A stretch of DNA of 46,883 nucleotides from Prevotellaceae bacterium UBA1746 (GTDB lineage Bacteria > Bacteroidota > Bacteroidia > Bacteroidales > Bacteroidaceae), in the NCBI GenBank assembly GCA_002314875.1, contig DCHS01000032.1, forward strand, positions 1 through 46,883, in the 5' to 3' direction. The translations under genes and the position numbers were made by a program. Each line of letters starts with the position of its first letter. Positions within the stretch are counted from its first letter, which is position 1. The notes beneath the pieces are model-generated. The model was given only the letters and a program-made list of their open reading frames with translations, did no database searches and had not been told where the DNA came from. Positions 41,784 through 46,883 of this stretch are shown in pieces.

Positions 41784-43514
41784 ATGGTAACCAATAGATT
41801 GCATAAGATTTTTAAGCGAGCAGTAAGTAAGGGCCGTCGTCTTTACCTGCTGCTCGTTGGCTTTGCTTTCTGGTTGAATGGTTCTGCTCAGGTAAATGTT
41901 CCGCAGGTATTGCAGATGGGATGTGCTGCGATGCAGTATGACGATTATGTCTCTGCAATCCACTATTTCAATATCGTTCTTGAAGCTAAACCATATCTCG
42001 CTGATGCCTATTATTTCCGTGCGTACGCAAAGTTCTCCCTTGAGGATTATGACAGTGCGGAGAGTGATTTGAACGAAGCTATCAAGTTCAATCCCTTCAA
42101 AGTTCAGTATTACCAGCTCCGTGGTCTCACCCGTATTCATACCATTAAATACGAAGGCGCTATTGCAGACTATACGCAATACCTGTCGTCTTTTCCCGAT
42201 GATCAGGGAGCCAATTATAACCGCGTTCTTTGTCGTTTGGAAAACAAGGACTATGATACAGCCAACCAGGAACTTGACCATATTCTGAAGCGCTGGCCTA
42301 AATTTACCAGAGCATATCTTGTGAAGAGTCAGGTAGCCTTGGAATTGAAGGATACTACACAGGCACTGTTTTGGACGGATTCCCTTTTGACTATCAGCAA
42401 GCGTGAACCCAATGCCTGGGGCTTTAAAGGTCGTTTGTCCCTGATCAAAGAACGATATGAACAGGCTGATTCATTCTATACCCAGGCCTTGAAATATGAT
42501 GTCGGAAATGTTGACTTCTACCTCGATCGCGCACAGGCTCGTCATGCCTTGTACCAATACGGTCAGGCTTTGTCGGACTATGACCGTGTCATTGAGATGA
42601 TTCCCCAGCACTTCGTTGCTCATTATAATCGTGCGCTGATTCGTGCGTTGGTGGGTGATGATAACCGTGCCATTGAAGACTTTGACTTTATCTTAGCAGA
42701 AGAGCCGAACAATATCCTCGCCATTTATAACCGCGCAGAACTTCGCAAGAACGTCGGTGATTATTATGGCGCTATTGCCGACTATACGACGATTATCCGT
42801 TCCTATCCCAACTTCTTGTATGGCTATCAGAGTCGTGCAGAATGTTATCGTGCTGTAGGACAGAATGCCAAGGCTTCAAAAGATGAGACTCATCTTCGTC
42901 AGGCCGACTTAGATTTGATTTATGGCAATGGAAAACGAAGAGATATAAAGAAGGTCCGCAAACGTTCCGAGCACGGTTTGGAGCATTACGACCAACTTGT
43001 AGAGGAAGATGCAGATACCGCTCGAACCTTTATGGGCGAATTCTCAGGTAAGGTTCAGAACCGTAAGGTTGAACGCGTATTCCTTCCTGTTTATCACGTT
43101 GAAGGCAATCATCTCCTCGTTGATGGAGCTCGTCAGCCTATCTTCTCAACGGATGAGAAACTTATCGCTTGTCTTGATGAAACCTCTAAACTCCTTCTGG
43201 CTAATCAAACAGAAAAAGCACTGGAAAACGTAAAGGAAGTAATTGCGAAGGGGGAGGATAAAGAGCCCGTTCTCTATTACAACCTGGGATGTTTGGAGGC
43301 TGAAGTCGGTAGTCTTGAAGATGCTGGCATAGCTTTCGATAAGGCCTTCGAACTTGACCCGCAGATGGCAGAGGCAGTCTATAACCGAGCTGTTGTTTAT
43401 CTCCTGTTGAGTGAAAACGATAAAGCAATTCCTCTGCTTTCAAAAGCAGGTGAGATGGGTCTCTTCAAGGCTTATAACCTCCTGAAGCAAGCCAAAAAGG
43501 AAAAGGCTCAATAA
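41784..43514 (+). CDS. TPR-repeat periplasmic/outer-membrane protein
   Basis: A 576-residue protein. A basic N-terminus and hydrophobic stretch (about 18-34) end in GSAQ, a signal peptide with cleavage likely after residue ~36. At least eight tetratricopeptide repeats follow (about 45-390), for example AYYFRAYAKFSLEDYDSAESDLNEAI and AIYNRAELRKNVGDYYGAIADYTTII. A basic linker follows near 390-420, then two more repeats near 475-560. This is a protein-protein scaffold outside the cytoplasm; no partner can be named. Its position 36 nt after def suggests shared transcription. Confidence 0.85.
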   Translation: MVTNRLHKIFKRAVSKGRRLYLLLVGFAFWLNGSAQVNVPQVLQMGCAAMQYDDYVSAIHYFNIVLEAKPYLADAYYFRAYAKFSLEDYDSAESDLNEAIKFNPFKVQYYQLRGLTRIHTIKYEGAIADYTQYLSSFPDDQGANYNRVLCRLENKDYDTANQELDHILKRWPKFTRAYLVKSQVALELKDTTQALFWTDSLLTISKREPNAWGFKGRLSLIKERYEQADSFYTQALKYDVGNVDFYLDRAQARHALYQYGQALSDYDRVIEMIPQHFVAHYNRALIRALVGDDNRAIEDFDFILAEEPNNILAIYNRAELRKNVGDYYGAIADYTTIIRSYPNFLYGYQSRAECYRAVGQNAKASKDETHLRQADLDLIYGNGKRRDIKKVRKRSEHGLEHYDQLVEEDADTARTFMGEFSGKVQNRKVERVFLPVYHVEGNHLLVDGARQPIFSTDEKLIACLDETSKLLLANQTEKALENVKEVIAKGEDKEPVLYYNLGCLEAEVGSLEDAGIAFDKAFELDPQMAEAVYNRAVVYLLLSENDKAIPLLSKAGEMGLFKAYNLLKQAKKEKAQ

Positions 43515-43561
43515 TAACCATTTTATTAATCCGTTCCAGTGTTTCCGGCGGTTCCCATCGG

Positions 43562-43669
43562 TCTGTTCCAGTGTGAACTGCGTGAGCTGCGAAGTGTTAC
43601 TCATTAGTCCGTTCCGGTGTGAGCATCGTGAGCAGCGAAGTGTTACTCATTAGTCCGTTCCGGTGTGAG
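43562..43669 (+). repeat. 46-bp tandem repeat between the TPR and U32 genes
   Basis: Copy 1 (43562-43607) and copy 2 (43608-43653) differ at a few positions. A partial third copy (43654-43669) and a diverged leading fragment near 43530-43542 extend it. The unit contains GCGAAGTGTTACTCATTAG and TCCGTTCCGGTGTGAG. A small GGGC/GCCC hairpin (43669-43681) follows directly, 9 nt before the U32 start. Confidence 0.85.
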
Positions 43670-43690
43670 GGCTTTTAGCCCGAATAATAT

Positions 43691-45541
43691 ATGCAATCCA
43701 TAGAACTCCTTTCCCCCGCAAAAAACGTTGAGACGGGCATCGAGGCCATTCGCCACGGTGCTGATGCCGTGTATATCGGCGGTCCATCGTTTGGAGCCCG
43801 TGCAGCTGCTGGTAATTCCGTTGAGGATATCAAGCTTCTGTGCGAGTACGCTCATCTTTTCGGTGCAAAGGTCTATGTGACAATCAACACCATTCTATAC
43901 GATGATGAATTGGCAGATGTTGAAGCCCTGATCAAGCAATTGGATGAAATCGGTGTGGATGCATTGATAACCCAAGACCTGGCCTTGTTGACCATGAGCA
44001 TTCCTCCCATTGCGCTCCATGCCTCTACGCAGATGGACAACTGTACGCCCAGTCGTGCACAGTTCTTGGAGCGTGCGGGCTATTCCCAGATTGTGATGGC
44101 GCGTGAATTATCTCTTGATCAGATTCGTGCGATTCATAACGCCACGGCTTTGCCTTTGGAAGGATTTGTTCACGGAGCACTTTGTGTAAGTTACTCAGGC
44201 CGTTGCTATGCTTCGGAATTTTGTTTTGGCCGTTCTGCAAATCGTGGACGATGTGCACAGTTCTGCCGCCTTGCCTTTGATTTGGTTGATGCAGACGGTA
44301 AGGTTCTGGAAAAGGATAAACACCTCCTTTCTCTTCGTGATATGAATCGCTCGCACTCCCTCGAAGAGATGATGGATGCAGGTGTAAGCAGTTTTAAGAT
44401 TGAAGGTCGTTTGAAGGATGTGGCTTATGTCAAGAATGTCACGGCCTATTATCGTAAGGCGATGGACGAAGTCATTCAACATCGTAGTCATGACTATGTC
44501 CGTGCTTCTCTCGGCATTCAGCAATATACCTTTACCCCTGACCTTGCCCGCAGTTTCAACAGAGGGTTTACGGATTATCTTCTCCACGACCGTACCAGAA
44601 ATCTCTGGAACTTTATGACGCCCAAGTCCAAAGGTGTTCTTGTCGGTAAAGTTTCACGTGTTGGCCGTCGCTCCTTTATATATAATAAGGAGTCTGAATA
44701 CGATCTTCATAATGGAGATGGCTTGACCTATTTCGACAACGACGGTCGTTTACAGGGATTCCGCGTAAATCGTGTGGAGGGCAATGAAGTCTTTCCTTTG
44801 AAGATGCCTGAACTATCTTCCGGCACCTTGCTTTACCGTAATGAGGACCACGAATGGGAGGCACTATTGGCAAAACCTAGTGCAGAACGCCGATTGCCGG
44901 TTTCCTTCGTCCTTTCGGAAATCAGCGACGGTTTCCGCCTTACTGCATCTGCCCCCGTTGCTCCTCGTTTTTCTGAGGGCAGAGTAGAGACTTCTCTTGA
45001 TTTCCCGATGGCAATCCAGTCTGCAGAAAAACCGCAGGTTGAGAATATCCGCCGTAATCTTTCTAAATTGGGCGACACCTCATTCATCATCGATGAGGTC
45101 GCGATAGAAACGAATGGCGAACGCTTTATTCCTGCCTCCGTCCTCAGTGATATGCGTCGTAAGGTGACAATAGCTTTGGAGAAGGTTCTTCAGGAATTCT
45201 ATAAGTCCCATCGTGATCGTCGTCGTGCGGAGACATTGCAAACATTCACCGGCCAGCGTTTCTCCTATATCTCCAATATCGCAAATGCCAAAGCACGGAC
45301 CTGGCTTTTGGCTCGTGGAGCAGAAGATGTCTCTCCCGCCTTTGAAATTCGTCAGCCTCGTGAAGCCCAGTTGATGACTTGCCGTCACTGCCTTCGCTAT
45401 GCTTTTGGACAATGTCCTAAAGAAACCGGTCATCGTCCTGCTTGGAACGAACCTCTTTCGCTCCGCCTTCCTGATGGTCGTCAGTTCCCCTTATATTTTG
45501 ACTGTAAAAACTGTGAAATGCAGGTCTTAAAACCAGAGTAA
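43691..45541 (+). CDS. Peptidase U32 family protein (RlhA-like)
   Basis: A 616-residue protein. It begins IELLSPAKNVETGIEAIRHGADAVYIGG, the U32 barrel start. FVHGALCVSYSGRCYASEFCFGRSANRGRCAQFCR follows (cysteines for an iron-sulphur cluster), then FKIEGRLKDVAYVKNVTAYYRKAMDE. The C-terminal half carries an OB-like region and a late Cys pair (MTCRHCLRYAFGQCP). The long form resembles RlhA, which hydroxylates 23S rRNA, more than collagenase-type U32 proteins. Which it is cannot be settled from the sequence alone. The tandem repeat upstream may sit in its leader. Confidence 0.85.
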   Translation: MQSIELLSPAKNVETGIEAIRHGADAVYIGGPSFGARAAAGNSVEDIKLLCEYAHLFGAKVYVTINTILYDDELADVEALIKQLDEIGVDALITQDLALLTMSIPPIALHASTQMDNCTPSRAQFLERAGYSQIVMARELSLDQIRAIHNATALPLEGFVHGALCVSYSGRCYASEFCFGRSANRGRCAQFCRLAFDLVDADGKVLEKDKHLLSLRDMNRSHSLEEMMDAGVSSFKIEGRLKDVAYVKNVTAYYRKAMDEVIQHRSHDYVRASLGIQQYTFTPDLARSFNRGFTDYLLHDRTRNLWNFMTPKSKGVLVGKVSRVGRRSFIYNKESEYDLHNGDGLTYFDNDGRLQGFRVNRVEGNEVFPLKMPELSSGTLLYRNEDHEWEALLAKPSAERRLPVSFVLSEISDGFRLTASAPVAPRFSEGRVETSLDFPMAIQSAEKPQVENIRRNLSKLGDTSFIIDEVAIETNGERFIPASVLSDMRRKVTIALEKVLQEFYKSHRDRRRAETLQTFTGQRFSYISNIANAKARTWLLARGAEDVSPAFEIRQPREAQLMTCRHCLRYAFGQCPKETGHRPAWNEPLSLRLPDGRQFPLYFDCKNCEMQVLKPE

Positions 45542-45630
45542 TCTCTTGACACACAGTTGCTGGTATTCTTCAGGAAAATAGATAACCTTTCCTCTTTAAT
45601 ATTTCAGTCATCTTAATCATTCGATTAACA

Positions 45631-46605
45631 ATGCGAAAACTGCTCCTTCTTTTCACTTTTCTGATTGCTCTTGTGTCATGTACGCACGAGAAGCCTCAGT
45701 GCGTCGATCCATGGGCAACGACGGGAGTTGATTCGGTTAGTTTTCGTAAAGACCATCACTATTGGAAAAACTATAACCTTATTGCGTTTGACTCAATCGC
45801 TTTGGAGTCTGCTATTCCGGGTGCCGTTTCCAGTATTTATACTTCTGATAGTGCTGCTGTTGGCGATTACGACGAAATCGTTGTTGCTAATGTTGCCATT
45901 GTTCCAGAAGACTCTATCGATAGTGTATGGATTATGGTCGCTCGCGATCAGATGACTATGGGATGGGTCCGTGAGAGTGAACTGAAAGAAAAGTCCTATC
46001 CGGACAATTTGATTTCCAGCTTCATCCACCATTTCTCTGACGCTCGCATTCTGGTTTTGCTCATTTGTCTGAGTCTGGCCTTTGCCATTTTCCTTTTCCA
46101 TACCTTTAGAAAGGAACGTTTCCTTATGGTCCATTTCAATGACATCCACAGTTTCTATCCTACGCTGTTATGTTTGACCATGAGTGGATCTGCAGCATTG
46201 TATGGTAGTGTCCAACACTATTGGCCTGGAGTATGGGAAGAATTTTATTATCATCCTACTCTTAATCCTTTCGGTCAACCCACTGTCATCATGATCTTCC
46301 TGTTCAGTGTTTGGCTTATGCTGATTATCCTCATAGCCGTCGCCGAGGACCTTCGTCGCCAGCCGAAGGGAGTTAATGGCATTTCCTACATGATTTCGTT
46401 GGGAGGAGTCTGTATGATACTCTACCTGTTCTTCAGTTTGACGGTTCAGTATTATATTGGTTATATCTGCCTTGCCTTGTACTGGTGTTTTGCTCTCTAT
46501 CGTCATTGGACCAATAATTCTGCTCATTATCGTTGTGGTAATTGTGGCAGTGCCTTGCATGAATTAGGACGCTGTCCGCGATGTGGTGCAATCAACGAAA
46601 AGTAA
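45631..46605 (+). CDS. Lipoprotein with SH3-like domain, five membrane helices and a C-terminal zinc ribbon
   Basis: A 324-residue protein of unknown function. The signal MRKLLLLFTFLIALVSCTHE has a lipobox ending at Cys17. A beta-rich region (about 35-120) ends MGWVRESELKE, an SH3-like hallmark. Hydrophobic segments follow near 138-160, 176-195, 217-237, 250-270 and 272-288. The tail YRCGNCGSALHELGRCPRCG forms a zinc ribbon (Cys302, Cys305, Cys315, Cys318). With a lipidated periplasmic N-terminus and five helices, the ribbon should be cytoplasmic. The lipobox could instead be an uncleaved anchor. Domain order suggests signalling across the membrane, but that is inference. Confidence 0.72.
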   Translation: MRKLLLLFTFLIALVSCTHEKPQCVDPWATTGVDSVSFRKDHHYWKNYNLIAFDSIALESAIPGAVSSIYTSDSAAVGDYDEIVVANVAIVPEDSIDSVWIMVARDQMTMGWVRESELKEKSYPDNLISSFIHHFSDARILVLLICLSLAFAIFLFHTFRKERFLMVHFNDIHSFYPTLLCLTMSGSAALYGSVQHYWPGVWEEFYYHPTLNPFGQPTVIMIFLFSVWLMLIILIAVAEDLRRQPKGVNGISYMISLGGVCMILYLFFSLTVQYYIGYICLALYWCFALYRHWTNNSAHYRCGNCGSALHELGRCPRCGAINEK

Positions 46606-46734
46606 TGGAGTAGAGTAGTGTTGATAGAACAGAAATCCTCAGTATAAATGAAAGCCTAAGTTGGCAAAACTATGCTTTCTTCCCTTGGAAAATAGAAAAA
46701 TCAAATTTTTTCGGAATTTTTTGTGGGTTATGTC

Positions 46735-46765
46735 TTGGTGGATTGGTAGGAATGTTGTACCTTTG
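46735..46765 (+). promoter_or_regulatory. Promoter of the tRNA cluster
   Basis: TTG (46735-46737), a 20-bp spacer and TACCTTTG (46758-46765). The start would be near 46770, leaving a 16-nt 5' leader before the tRNA. Confidence 0.75.
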
Positions 46766-46785
46766 CACCGCTTTTGGGAACACAA

Positions 46786-46863
46786 GGGCGTTTAGCTCAG
46801 CTGGTTCAGAGCATCTGCCTTACAAGCAGAGGGTCAGCGGGTCGAGCCCGTTAACCTCCACCA
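46786..46863 (+). tRNA. tRNA-Val (anticodon TAC), CCA encoded
   Basis: A complete 78-nt cloverleaf. The anticodon arm is TCTGC-CTTACAA-GCAGA with anticodon TAC, and the D arm is GCTC/GAGC. The acceptor arms are GGGCGTT and AACCTCC, which leave a C4-C69 mismatch and a G-T pair. The T loop reads GTCGAGC, with G instead of the near-universal T at position 54. The encoded CCA is at 46861-46863. Confidence 0.88.
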
Positions 46864-46870
46864 TTTAGTT

Positions 46871-46883
46871 GCCGACTTAGCTC
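46871..46883 (+). tRNA. Start of a second tRNA gene, cut by the window end
   Basis: GCCGACTTAGCTC is a typical acceptor strand, TA and D stem of a tRNA, 7 nt after the valine tRNA. The identity cannot be told from 13 bases. Confidence 0.55.

Noticed and set aside
43562..43669. Tandem repeat as a CRISPR or origin iteron array
   Set aside because: Copies abut directly without spacers, too few copies, and no replication or cas gene nearby.

Overview
The window looks like a chromosomal segment from a Prevotella-like member of the Bacteroidales. Evidence includes many promoters of the Bacteroidetes type (a -33 TTTG, 19-20 bp, then a -7 TAnnTTTG), a short primary sigma factor without region 1.1, a long pyrophosphate-dependent phosphofructokinase, AsnA-type asparagine synthetase, calycin-like secreted proteins and C-terminal 'YDLQGRR...NGKK' tails like type IX secretion sorting domains. 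No integrase, transposase, phage gene or CRISPR array was seen. Most of the window is core genome, with a few accessory-looking islands.

Layout. 1-5.5 kb (+): the 3' part of pfp, a membrane-anchored GH25 lysozyme, a truncated CydA-like membrane protein, a PurF-type amidophosphoribosyltransferase lacking the usual Cys nucleophile, and a phytase-like esterase overlapping it by 1 nt. 5.5-11.4 kb (-): a five-gene efflux operon (TolC, HlyD adaptor, double ATPase, two ABC-2 permeases), with a divergent AraC regulator at 11.6 kb. 13-18.3 kb: asnA, a HAD phosphatase, a PfkB sugar kinase, an aldo/keto reductase, a patatin and a DUF2752 protein. 18.4-23.3 kb: an aldose-1-epimerase-like protein, the primary sigma factor, a PIF1-like helicase and a uridine phosphorylase-like protein.

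23.7-29.9 kb holds two adjacent secreted proteins built from tandem calycin-like domains (three in the first; five clear copies plus one degenerate in the second). This is the most unusual locus. It is followed by a 700-bp non-coding region rich in repeats, with a heptamer array and its 25-bp inverted copy. 30.6-34.0 kb (-) has a GT2 glycosyltransferase followed by a secreted GH20 hexosaminidase. 34.1-46.6 kb (+) carries recR, a small membrane protein, engB, an orphan sensor kinase, a Wza/Wzc-like polysaccharide export pair, ruvX, def, a TPR protein, a U32 peptidase-family protein and a lipoprotein/zinc-ribbon membrane protein. The window ends in tRNA-Val and the first bases of a second tRNA.

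Start codons were moved from upstream TTG/GTG or extended starts to internal ATGs where a signal peptide or conserved N-terminus demanded it. All family assignments come from recognising motifs by eye; no database search was possible.
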